A DNA stretch of 64,000 nt from Sporosarcina sp. FSL K6-2383 (GTDB lineage: Bacteria; Bacillota; Bacilli; Bacillales_A; Planococcaceae): contig NZ_CP152017.1 of NCBI RefSeq assembly GCF_038618305.1, positions 1,589,501 through 1,653,500 of the forward strand. The letters are read 5' to 3'. Shown piece after piece: positions 9,142 through 16,335 of the stretch (positions are counted from its first letter, which is position 1; each line of letters opens with the position of its first letter). The position numbers and the translations under genes were made by a program. The notes under the pieces are model-generated. The model worked only from the letters and a program-made list of their open reading frames with translations. It made no database searches and was not told the DNA's origin.

Positions 9142-11557
9142 GGAAGTTATCGATGAGCTTGGAAAGATTAATGTGAGTGTAGCAAATCATATGTCAACAA
9201 TTGATAAAGAAGCAGTTACGAAGCTTAATAGTAAATTTGGTGGCAGTAAAAATAATCAACAAGCACCAAAAACAGATGTGAAAACTAGTGTTCAAAAAGA
9301 TACACCAGTATCTGCACGTCCTGCAAGTAAGCCAGCTGTAGGTCAAAAAACGACACAACAAGGTGGCAATCGCCCAGCACAAGGCGGTCAAAACCGTCCG
9401 GCTCAAGGAGCGCAAGGTGGCAATCGTCCAACACAAGGCGGACAAAACCGTCCAGCTCAAGGAGCACAAGGTGGCAATCGTCCAGCGCAAGGCGGACAAA
9501 ACCGTCCGGCTCAAGGAGCGCAAGGTGGCAATCGTCCAGCGCAAGGCGGACAAAACCGTCCGGCTCAAGGGGCACAAGGTGGCAATCGCCCAGCACAAGG
9601 CGGTCAAAACCGTCCAGCTCAAGGAGCTACAGCACCAACTAATAATCGTCCAGCACAAGGTGGACAAAACCGTCCGGCAGGCGGCGGTGGTCCAGGTCGT
9701 CCGGGTGGCGGTCGCGGTGGACGACCACCAGCACGTGGTATTAACCAAGGGCGTAGAAGATACCGTCCGGCTCCACAACCGAAAGTGGAATTGCCATTAC
9801 CAGAAAAAATTACATTCTACGAATCACTATCTGTTGCCGAACTTGGACAGAAGCTACATCGTGAACCATCTGAAATCATCAAAAAACTGTTCATGGTGGG
9901 TGTCATGGCGACAATTAACCAGGAACTGGATAAGGATGCAATTGAGCTAATCTGTGCAGATTATGAAGTAGAAGTAGAAGAAGAAATCCGTGTCGATGTA
10001 ACAGACCTTGAAACTTATTTTGAGGAAACTGAAGAAACTGTATCAAATCCAATCGAACGTCCGGCAGTTGTTACAATCATGGGTCACGTTGACCACGGTA
10101 AAACGACACTTCTGGACTCGATTCGAAATACAAAAGTAACACAAGGCGAAGCGGGTGGAATCACTCAGCATATCGGTGCTTACCAAATTCAAGAAAAAGG
10201 CAAAAAAATCACATTCCTAGATACACCAGGTCACGCAGCGTTTACGACAATGCGTGCACGTGGAGCGAAAGTGACGGATCTTACCATTCTTGTAGTTGCA
10301 GCAGACGATGGCGTTATGCCACAAACGATTGAAGCGATTAACCATGCGAAGGCAGCGGAAGTTCCAATTATCGTTGCAGTCAATAAAATGGATAAACCAT
10401 CAGCAAACCCTGATCGTGTCATGCAAGAATTGACAGAGCACGGATTAGTAGCAGAGGCATGGGGCGGTGACGCAATCTTCGTACCTATTTCGGCGCTAAA
10501 TGGTGATGGAATTGATCAATTGCTTGAAATGGTTCTACTTGTTGCAGAAGTTGGCGAATTGAAAGCCGATCCTAACATTCGTGCACGTGGAACAGTTATC
10601 GAAGCACAATTGGACCGTGGTCGCGGTTCAGTTGCAACACTTCTTGTACAAGATGGAACATTGCATGTAGGTGATCCAATTGTTGTTGGTAACACATTCG
10701 GGCGCGTGCGGGCAATGATTAATGATGTAGGTCGTCGTGTCAAAGAAGCAGGTCCATCGACACCAGTTGAAATTACAGGCTTAAGTGATGTACCGCAAGC
10801 GGGTGATCGTTTTGTTGTATTCGAAGATGAGAAAACGGCACGTCAAATCGGTGAATCAAGAGCAAGCGAAGCACAACAAGAGCAACGTGTTGAGAAAACA
10901 CGCATTACGCTTGATAATCTGTTCGATCAGATGAAACAAGGCGAAATGAAAGAATTGAACTTGATTGTAAAAGCAGACGTACAAGGTACGGTTGAAGCGA
11001 TGGCGGCCTCATTGATGAAAATCGAAGTTGAAGGCGTTAACGTGAAAATCATCCATACAGGCGCAGGTGCTATCAACGAATCTGATATTTCCCTTGCTTC
11101 TGCATCAAATGCAATTGTTATTGGTTTCAACGTTCGTCCAGATACAAATGCGAAGCGTGCGGCAGACGAAGAAGGCGTCGATATTAGACTACATCGCGTC
11201 ATCTATAAAGTGATCGAAGAAATCGAATTAGCGATGAAGGGTATGCTTGATCCTGAATTCGAAGAAAAGGTCATCGGTCAAGCTGAAGTACGAGCAACAA
11301 TTAAAGTGTCTAAAATTGGTACGATTGCGGGAAGCTATGTAACAGAGGGTAAAATTACACGTGATTCAAGTGTCCGCATCCTACGTGATAATATCGTCAT
11401 CTTCGAAGGTGAATTAGATACGTTAAAACGTTTCAAAGACGATGCTAAAGAAGTAGCAAAAGGTTATGAATGTGGGATTACTATTAAAAAATTCGATGAT
11501 ATTCACGAAGGTGATATTATCGAAGCTTACATCATGGAAGAAATTAAACGAGTATGA
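9089..11557 (+). CDS. infB: Translation initiation factor IF-2
   Basis: This GTPase brings initiator fMet-tRNA to the 30S subunit. From ATG 9089 ([12 protein letters not shown], the family start) it has 822 residues; an upstream in-frame extension to 9038 is rejected. Residues ~92-181 consist of five 18-residue repeats rich in N, R, P, Q and G, followed by a Gly/Arg/Pro-rich stretch. Then come the IF2 N-terminal helical domain, the G domain with P-loop GHVDHGKTT (~331), DTPGHAAF and NKMDKP, and C-terminal domains II-IV. The start lies inside the end of ylxQ, and the stop overlaps ylxP by 4 bases. Confidence 0.97.
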   Translation: MTKIRVHEYAKQVNRSSKEVIDELGKINVSVANHMSTIDKEAVTKLNSKFGGSKNNQQAPKTDVKTSVQKDTPVSARPASKPAVGQKTTQQGGNRPAQGGQNRPAQGAQGGNRPTQGGQNRPAQGAQGGNRPAQGGQNRPAQGAQGGNRPAQGGQNRPAQGAQGGNRPAQGGQNRPAQGATAPTNNRPAQGGQNRPAGGGGPGRPGGGRGGRPPARGINQGRRRYRPAPQPKVELPLPEKITFYESLSVAELGQKLHREPSEIIKKLFMVGVMATINQELDKDAIELICADYEVEVEEEIRVDVTDLETYFEETEETVSNPIERPAVVTIMGHVDHGKTTLLDSIRNTKVTQGEAGGITQHIGAYQIQEKGKKITFLDTPGHAAFTTMRARGAKVTDLTILVVAADDGVMPQTIEAINHAKAAEVPIIVAVNKMDKPSANPDRVMQELTEHGLVAEAWGGDAIFVPISALNGDGIDQLLEMVLLVAEVGELKADPNIRARGTVIEAQLDRGRGSVATLLVQDGTLHVGDPIVVGNTFGRVRAMINDVGRRVKEAGPSTPVEITGLSDVPQAGDRFVVFEDEKTARQIGESRASEAQQEQRVEKTRITLDNLFDQMKQGEMKELNLIVKADVQGTVEAMAASLMKIEVEGVNVKIIHTGAGAINESDISLASASNAIVIGFNVRPDTNAKRAADEEGVDIRLHRVIYKVIEEIELAMKGMLDPEFEEKVIGQAEVRATIKVSKIGTIAGSYVTEGKITRDSSVRILRDNIVIFEGELDTLKRFKDDAKEVAKGYECGITIKKFDDIHEGDIIEAYIMEEIKRV
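9362..9631 (+). repeat. 54-bp minisatellite inside infB, five units
   Basis: Five near-identical in-frame 54-bp units begin at 9362, 9416, 9470, 9524 and 9578. Each encodes 18 residues of the form [19 protein letters not shown] partial, diverged unit follows after a short spacer ([16 protein letters not shown]). The units differ by only a few, mostly silent, bases, suggesting recent expansion or gene conversion. Confidence 0.95.
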
Positions 11558-11832
11558 TCGTCTACGCGGAATGTTGTTTCTTCATCTCAGAGGCGGCCTC
11601 TTTGAAAGACAAGCGGTCCGTTTTGAAAAGGATGACAGATCGGGTGAAAAATGCCTACAACGTCTCTATCGCGGAAATAGATCATCAGGATTTATGGCAA
11701 CGGACTACTATCGCGGTCGTTGCCGTGGCTTCATCGAAAGATGCGGCTGAACGAGAAGTCAGACGGGCAATCCGATTTTTGGAGTCAAATCCAGAATGGG
11801 AAATGTCCGAGTTGACGCTCGACTATTACTGA
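11554..11832 (+). CDS. ylxP: YlxP, DUF503 family protein
   Basis: A 92-residue protein of the DUF503 family ([38 protein letters not shown]...). The LKDKRSV(L) stretch is the family hallmark. B. subtilis YlxP has the same place between infB and rbfA and is implicated in late 30S assembly, though its exact role is not settled. The ATG overlaps the infB stop (ATGA), indicating translational coupling. Confidence 0.93.
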   Translation: MIVYAECCFFISEAASLKDKRSVLKRMTDRVKNAYNVSIAEIDHQDLWQRTTIAVVAVASSKDAAEREVRRAIRFLESNPEWEMSELTLDYY

Positions 11833-11854
11833 TACGGAATTGGGGTGACCATCC

Positions 11855-12205
11855 ATGTCAATGCGTGCTAACCGCGTCGCAGAACAGATGAAAAAAGAAC
11901 TTGGCGATATCATCGGCAACAAAGTAAAAGATCCACGAATTGGTTTCGTTACTGTAACTGATGTTGAAGTAACTGGTGATCTTCAACAAGCAACGATTTT
12001 TATCTCTGTTCTAGGAAAAGATTCGGAAAAGGAAGATACGTTAAAAGGTCTTAATAAGGCGAAAGGTTTTATTCGCACGGAGATTGGGCAACGAATCAGA
12101 CTCCGTATCACTCCTGAGGTTAAATTCGAATTTGATGAATCCGTTGCATACGGTAATCGAATCGACTCACTTCTCAGACAAGTGAATAACGGACAGGATG
12201 AATAA
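11855..12205 (+). CDS. rbfA: 30S ribosome-binding factor A
   Basis: This 116-residue KH-domain protein binds the 30S subunit near helix 1 of 16S rRNA and is needed for its late maturation and cold growth. The family pattern is clear: [41 protein letters not shown] near the start and the C-terminal [21 protein letters not shown]. The ATG follows TTGGGGTGACC. It is the last gene of the nusA-infB block; a hairpin at 12231-12268 separates it from truB. Confidence 0.96.
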   Translation: MSMRANRVAEQMKKELGDIIGNKVKDPRIGFVTVTDVEVTGDLQQATIFISVLGKDSEKEDTLKGLNKAKGFIRTEIGQRIRLRITPEVKFEFDESVAYGNRIDSLLRQVNNGQDE

Positions 12206-12230
12206 GAAGAAATTTAGCTAATAAAAAACG

Positions 12231-12268
12231 GAGGAAGTCGGTGTCCACGAGGACTTTCCGGCTTCCTC
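12231..12268 (+). terminator. Terminator-like hairpin between rbfA and truB
   Basis: The arms GAGGAAG (12231-12237) and CTTCCTC (12262-12268) pair and are extended inward by CGG/CCG, followed by a poor T tract (TCTTTAC). It could be a weak terminator for the nusA-infB operon or a leader structure of truB. Confidence 0.5.
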
Positions 12269-12293
12269 TCTTTACATATAAAGGAGAATGCAC

Positions 12294-13253
12294 GTGAACG
12301 GAATACTTCCTCTTTGGAAAGAAAAAGGGATGACCTCGCATGATTGTGTTTTTAAATTACGTAAAATTTTAGGGACAAAAAAAGTAGGACATACAGGCAC
12401 ACTCGATCCAAGTGTAGAAGGTGTGTTGCCCATTTGCATTGGACAAGCAACAAAAGTGGCGGAGTATGTCACAGATTCTGGTAAGGAGTATGTTGCGGTC
12501 GTATCCATTGGGACGGCCACTGAAACCGAAGATGCAGATGGAGAGGTTGTTGCATCTGACTTAGCAATTAAACAAATTTCACGAAGTCAAATTGAAGAAG
12601 CACTTGCCCAGTTGACAGGTGAAATTACGCAAATTCCACCGATGTACTCAGCGGTGAAGGTTAATGGACGTAGGCTCTATGAGTATGCTCGTAAAGGAAT
12701 TGAAGTGGAACGACCGGAGCGTAAAGTGTTGATTCATGACATTGAACTGCTTGACCCTGTACAATTGTACGAAGGGGAAGAAGTTCAGTTTCGCATTCGT
12801 GTTGCATGTGGCAAAGGAACCTATATCCGGACGCTAGCCGTTCAGATTGGTGAACTACTTGGTTACCCAGCGCATATGGCAGCACTCGTTAGGACATCAT
12901 CAGGGACATACAGACAAGTGGACTGTCGCACGTTAGATGAAGTAAGGCAATTACAAGAAGAAGGCAACATTGCAACAATTCTGCGTCCTCTTGAAGATGC
13001 TTTGACCGACTTTCTAAGTGTTGAAATTGGTGAAGACCTGTATGATCAAGTGATGAACGGTCAAGTATTGCCTGAGCATTCCTTATTGCAAAGTGATGAA
13101 TCCATTGTTTTTACAACGAAGGGTAAAGCGATTGCAGTGTATAGGAAACATCCTACGAAGCCGGGACTTATGAAGCCAGAGAAGATGTTTCCGCTGAACT
13201 TAATTCAGCAGAAGTCCTCTACTTCTATAAATGGTGGAATGAATGCAGAATAA
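12294..13253 (+). CDS. truB: tRNA pseudouridine-55 synthase TruB
   Basis: TruB makes the conserved pseudouridine 55 in the tRNA T-loop. I choose GTG 12294, seven bases after AAGGAG, giving VNGILPLWKEKGMTSHD and 319 residues; ATG 12288 lies only one base from the same site. The catalytic Asp is in GTLDPSVEGVLPI (near residue 38), and GTYIRTLAVQIGE and a C-terminal PUA-like domain follow. The last ~17 residues (from LIQQKSS) are encoded by the first arm of the downstream repeat element and do not resemble family C termini. The gene is followed by ribF, as in other Bacillales. Confidence 0.95.
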   Translation: MNGILPLWKEKGMTSHDCVFKLRKILGTKKVGHTGTLDPSVEGVLPICIGQATKVAEYVTDSGKEYVAVVSIGTATETEDADGEVVASDLAIKQISRSQIEEALAQLTGEITQIPPMYSAVKVNGRRLYEYARKGIEVERPERKVLIHDIELLDPVQLYEGEEVQFRIRVACGKGTYIRTLAVQIGELLGYPAHMAALVRTSSGTYRQVDCRTLDEVRQLQEEGNIATILRPLEDALTDFLSVEIGEDLYDQVMNGQVLPEHSLLQSDESIVFTTKGKAIAVYRKHPTKPGLMKPEKMFPLNLIQQKSSTSINGGMNAE

Positions 13254-13435
13254 CCATTCTATTCAGTGGGTTCAAATCCCTGCTGAATTAAGTTAGCCTC
13301 CGGCGGATGTCACAAATTTTGAAGGGAGTTAATTGCGGGCAGTCTAAGTTCGCGACGTCCTGTCGCAACGCCTGCATACCCACGTCCTGTGGGCACAATT
13401 CAAAATTTGGACGCAATTACGCCGAGGCGTAATTG
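13199..13435 (+). repeat. Full structured intergenic element, truB-ribF copy
   Basis: Modules in order: stem A CTTAATTCAGCAG (13199-13211, inside truB) with CTGCTGAATTAAG (13280-13292); block B GCCTCCGGCGGAT (13296-13308); P1 AAATTTTGAA (13314-13323) with TTCAAAATTT (13399-13408); P2 GCAG/CTGC; P3 GCGAC-GTCCT-GTCGC (13352-13366); P4 CCCAC-GTCCT-GTGGG (13379-13393); terminal hairpin CAATTACGCC-GA-GGCGTAATTG (13414-13435). CTAAGTTC sits unpaired between P2 and P3. The element ends 22 bases before the ribF start. Confidence 0.88.
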
Positions 13436-13457
13436 ATTAGGTAAGGAGGAAGCAACA

Positions 13458-14420
13458 ATGGATATTTACAAATTACATTATCCGGGAACGATTGACATTG
13501 ATAGTACAGAACAGTACTCGCTGGCCATTGGTTTTTTCGATGGCTTACATAAAGGCCATCAGACGGTCATTGCTGAAGCAAAAAAGAAGGCAGTAGAACT
13601 TGGTATTCGTTCAGCTGTGATGACATTCGACCCACACCCATCGCATTTATTCGGAGATGGAAACAAAAAGGTGGGTTATATTACGCAATATCCAGAGAAG
13701 GCACGCTTAGTGGAGGAAATGGGGATTGATGCACTTTTTATCGTAACATTTGACTGGGCCCTTGCTTCGCTTTCACCTAAGCAGTTTGTGGATATTTTCA
13801 TGAAAGGGCTACGGATTAAGCACGTCACAGCTGGATTTGATTACACCTTTGGTTCAAAGGGTGCTGGCACGATGGAACAGATGGCGGAATTGGCGGACGG
13901 GGCTTTCGGCACGACAGTTATTGATAAAGTGACGGATCATGATGAAAAAGTTTCTTCGACGCGTATTCGTCAGTTACTGGCTGAAGGGAACGTTGAGGAA
14001 ACGGCGGAGCTGCTTGACAGGCCGTTCCGAACGGTTGGTGTCGTTGTTGACGGCGAAAAACGTGGGCGACTACTTGGTTTTCCAACCGCAAATGTTTTAC
14101 CTAAGCCGGATACAGTGTTGCCGGCTAACGGTGTCTATGCTGTGCGATTCACAACAGATGGCATAACGCGCAATGGTGTATGCAGTGTTGGTGTAAAACC
14201 AACCTTCCATGAATCGAGAATACCGCCTATAGTAGAAGTGAATGTCCTTGACTTTGACGGTGATTTATATGGAAAAGAAGCAGCTGTTGATTGGATACAG
14301 TATTTACGACCAGAGGAGAAGTTTGACTCAGTGGACGCATTGATTAAACAAATGGTTGTAGATAAACAGCAAGCAAGAGAAATCCTTGAACTAACAGAAG
14401 ATCCTGCTGGTTCAAGTTAA
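13458..14420 (+). CDS. ribF: Bifunctional riboflavin kinase / FAD synthetase
   Basis: The enzyme phosphorylates riboflavin to FMN and adenylates FMN to FAD. Its 320 residues comprise an N-terminal nucleotidyltransferase domain (GFFDGLHKGHQTVI near residue 28; SSTRIRQLL near 170) and a C-terminal flavokinase barrel (GRLLGFPTANVLP near 210, then GVKPTF). The ATG follows AAGGAGGAAGCAAC. It lies between truB and rpsO, the usual Bacillales place. No FMN riboswitch is seen upstream, only the repeat element. Confidence 0.96.
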   Translation: MDIYKLHYPGTIDIDSTEQYSLAIGFFDGLHKGHQTVIAEAKKKAVELGIRSAVMTFDPHPSHLFGDGNKKVGYITQYPEKARLVEEMGIDALFIVTFDWALASLSPKQFVDIFMKGLRIKHVTAGFDYTFGSKGAGTMEQMAELADGAFGTTVIDKVTDHDEKVSSTRIRQLLAEGNVEETAELLDRPFRTVGVVVDGEKRGRLLGFPTANVLPKPDTVLPANGVYAVRFTTDGITRNGVCSVGVKPTFHESRIPPIVEVNVLDFDGDLYGKEAAVDWIQYLRPEEKFDSVDALIKQMVVDKQQAREILELTEDPAGSS

Positions 14421-14450
14421 GCCTTCGACGGATTAGCATTAAAGTGATTG

Positions 14451-14479
14451 TTGCAATTCAAAAATAGTCATGGTATCAT
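14451..14479 (+). promoter_or_regulatory. Sigma-A promoter of rpsO
   Basis: TTGCAA (14451-14456), a 17-base spacer, then TATCAT (14474-14479). The ~90-base leader up to the rpsO start contains short inverted repeats (for example GTGC/GCAC) and could hold an S15 autoregulatory structure, but I cannot match it to a known fold by eye. Confidence 0.75.
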
Positions 14480-14576
14480 AAGTGAGTGCTAATGTGCACG
14501 AACCATTCCTTGGCAACACGAATCACCAACGTTTGCTCGGGATTAGGGGATATTTCATTATTTGGAGGTGAAAAGG

Positions 14577-14846
14577 ATGGCTATTACACAAGAACGTAAA
14601 CACGAATTGATCAACGAATTTAAAATTCACGATACTGACACTGGATCTGCAGATGTTCAGATCGCTGTCCTTACAGAAGAGATCAATAACTTAACAGAGC
14701 ACCTTAAAACTCATAAGAAAGACCACCACTCACGTCGTGGACTTTTGAAAATGATTGGTACTCGTCGTAGACTTCTTCGTTTCCTACGTGATACAGAAGT
14801 ACAACGTTACCGTGATCTTATTGCTAAACTCGGCCTACGCCGTTAA
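14577..14846 (+). CDS. rpsO: 30S ribosomal protein S15
   Basis: The protein has 89 residues, the standard S15 length, starting [19 protein letters not shown]. The conserved 16S-binding segments are present ([31 protein letters not shown] and [12 protein letters not shown]). The start at 14577 follows GGAGGTGAAAAGG; an upstream GTG/ATG extension is rejected. It has its own promoter and a strong terminator, so it is largely a single-gene unit. Confidence 0.98.
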   Translation: MAITQERKHELINEFKIHDTDTGSADVQIAVLTEEINNLTEHLKTHKKDHHSRRGLLKMIGTRRRLLRFLRDTEVQRYRDLIAKLGLRR

Positions 14847-14858
14847 TAAGACAATCTG

Positions 14859-14888
14859 AAAAGCGAGCCTCGTGCTCGCTTTTTTTTT
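14859..14888 (+). terminator. rpsO terminator
   Basis: AAAAGCGAGC (14859-14868) pairs with GCTCGCTTTT (14874-14883), followed by T8. Confidence 0.95.
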
Positions 14889-14925
14889 ATGTTCTTGAAA
14901 AAGATTAGGGGAATTTTTGGGGAGG

Positions 14926-15139
14926 TAACCGAGTTCTCGTATTTCGTAGCTGAGTTCCTTGAAAAGGTAGCTCAGTTTTGCCGAGATAACCGAGTTACTG
15001 TATTTCGTAGTAGAGTTTGTTGAAAAGGTAACCCAGTTTGGTGAATAGGTAGTCCAGTTTTACTGGGGTAACCGAGTTCTCGTATTTCGTAGTAGAGTTC
15101 CTTGAAAAGATAGTCCAGTTTCGTCGAGGTAGTCGAGTT
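14926..15139. repeat. Tandem array of 19- and 21-base units after rpsO
   Basis: A (G/C)AGTT word recurs at 14931, 14952, 14973, 14992, 15013, 15034, 15055, 15074, 15095, 15116 and 15135. The spacings are 21-21-19, 21-21-21-19 and 21-21-19. Three unit types follow each other: one with GTATTTCGTAG, one or two with TTGAAAAGGTA-like sequence, and a 19-base unit, giving a higher-order repeat of 61 (once 82) bases. It is intergenic, between the rpsO terminator and the terminator of the minus-strand coiled-coil gene. A 91-codon minus frame across part of it shows 7-residue periodicity but has no gene-like features. Confidence 0.85.
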
Positions 15140-15170
15140 AGCATCTTTCGGAAGAGATATAACAAAAAAT

Positions 15171-15206
15171 ACAAGCCCCGCAGTATAAATTTACTGTGGG
15201 GCTTGT
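15171..15206 (-). terminator. Terminator of the minus-strand coiled-coil gene
   Basis: ACAAGCCCCGCAGTA pairs with TTACTGTGGGGCTTGT (15171-15206). Read on the minus strand it is followed by ATTTTTTG, so it serves the gene at 15230-15673. Confidence 0.85.
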
Positions 15207-15229
15207 CCTCTTTATAGGGATTCAAATCA

Positions 15230-15673
15230 TCAAGCGTGCTTGAGCTCGCGTAGATCAGTTTCTTGTTCAAGGGAGCGAAGAGCTAATGAGCCAAGAATTT
15301 TTTCATGACGCTCTTGCCCTTGTTTAAGTGACATCACACTGCCAGTCGCTTTATGAACATCCATTGTTAACGATTCCATCCTAGCGTCTGTTTCCTCTTG
15401 GCGGTCGTAAATGGCACGTGTCAATTGGTGTAGCTCACCTTGACCAGACTCAAGAACCTGTACATCTGTTTTAAGCTTGTGCATGTCCGTTTTAAGTACT
15501 TCTACATCCGTTTTAAGCACTGCTACATCGACTTTGAGTTCATGTACATCTGTTTTAAGCGCTGCTATATCCGTTTTAAGGGACTGAATATCCTCTTTGA
15601 TTGGCTGCAGAGCTTCTTGCAGAGCATCATCAATCACTGTTTTTAACAATAATTTAAGTTCATTATTGTTCAA
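15230..15673 (-). CDS. Coiled-coil protein with 7-residue repeats (paralogue of 61852-62247)
   Basis: I do not recognise a named family. From a TTG start at 15673, nine bases after AAAGGA, it has 147 residues; ATG 15682 is in frame but only about one base from the same site. An N-terminal helix (LKLLLKTVIDDALQEAL) is followed by ~7 heptads of the form LKTDVxx (DNA period 21 bp), then the segment QLTRAIYDRQEETDARMESLTMDVHK, then a charged helix. The central segment is almost identical to that of the other coiled-coil gene in the window. There is no signal peptide or membrane span, so it is probably a cytoplasmic oligomer. Function unknown. Confidence 0.75.
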   Translation of the reverse strand: MNNNELKLLLKTVIDDALQEALQPIKEDIQSLKTDIAALKTDVHELKVDVAVLKTDVEVLKTDMHKLKTDVQVLESGQGELHQLTRAIYDRQEETDARMESLTMDVHKATGSVMSLKQGQERHEKILGSLALRSLEQETDLRELKHA

Positions 15674-15989
15674 GTAAACCATTCCTTTCGTTAGTAGTTG
15701 TAAACCTCGATTGTGTTGGGATCTATTTTTATCCATGGATTTTATGAACAATTTTTAGTTTTTAATAAAAGAATGCTTTGGGGCGCATTCCCGTCTATTA
15801 TATCATATTTCCTGTTGATTCGAGGTGTGAATTGGGTTTTATTTTACATAATTTAAAATAGAGACACAGTTAATTGGTTTTTTAAGCTTAATAAACAAAA
15901 ATCTGACCAATTCCCCCCAACCTATATTAGAATCCACAATAAAGTGGTATACTGTACAAATGTGCCATGGTGTCGGTTAAATGATAGAT
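15674..15989. other. Gene-free stretch before the pnp repeat element
   Basis: AT-rich intergenic DNA with no convincing gene. It holds the start region of the minus-strand coiled-coil gene and, on the plus strand, a TATACT box (15948-15953) that could serve pnp, though no good -35 lies 16-18 bases upstream. Confidence 0.5.
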
Positions 15990-16247
15990 CAATCACGCCT
16001 TGGCGTGATTGCGCCCAAGATTTTGAATTGAGCTTGGGGCCTGCATGATGCAGGTCATGCAGTCGTTGCGAATCGAACAGAGAAGGGTTCGATTTGCCAT
16101 ATTTCTGCGTTCTTTGCAGAAATTAAGGCACTTCCTTTCAGGATGTCGCGAACTTAGACTGCCTTCCCCGATTCCTTTCAAAATCTGTGGCATCCGCCGG
16201 AGGCTTTAACTTCATTCAGCAGAAAAAGTCTGCTGAATGAAGTTAAA
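15990..16247 (-). repeat. Full structured intergenic element with insert, pnp leader copy (minus orientation)
   Basis: Read on the minus strand: stem A with perfect 19-bp arms (16229-16247 and 16205-16223); block B GCCTCCGGCGGAT (16192-16204); P1 AGATTTTGAA (16177-16186) with TTCAAAATCT (16019-16028); P2 GCAGTC/GACTGC (16157-16162 and 16059-16064); P4 CCTGC-ATCAT-GCAGG (16040-16054); terminal hairpin CAATCACGCC/GGCGTGATTG (15990-16011). P3 is replaced by a ~67-base insert with ATTTCTGC/GCAGAAAT and AATCGAAC/GTTCGATT hairpins. It is the only full copy opposite to the adjacent gene, so the pnp transcript would carry its complement. Confidence 0.88.
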
Positions 16248-16335
16248 CTTGTATTCACTGAGCGCTATCACTTACACTACTATTAATACATATAACGTAT
16301 ACAGTTCAGGCTGGAATATGGAGAGGAGTTCTATA

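Noticed and set aside
9194..9950. Long repeat-rich reading frames in other frames of the infB minisatellite
   Set aside because: They are by-products of the 54-bp repeat; the infB frame is fully supported by homology.
14926..15139. CRISPR array
   Set aside because: Units are 19-21 bases with no constant repeat plus unique spacer pattern, and no cas gene is present.
14995..15270. A 91-codon minus-strand reading frame with 7-residue periodicity (LDYLFTK, LGYLFNK)
   Set aside because: It lies across the terminator of the coiled-coil gene and the 19/21-base array; the periodicity comes from the DNA repeat, there is no ribosome-binding site and the phase breaks at the 19-base units.
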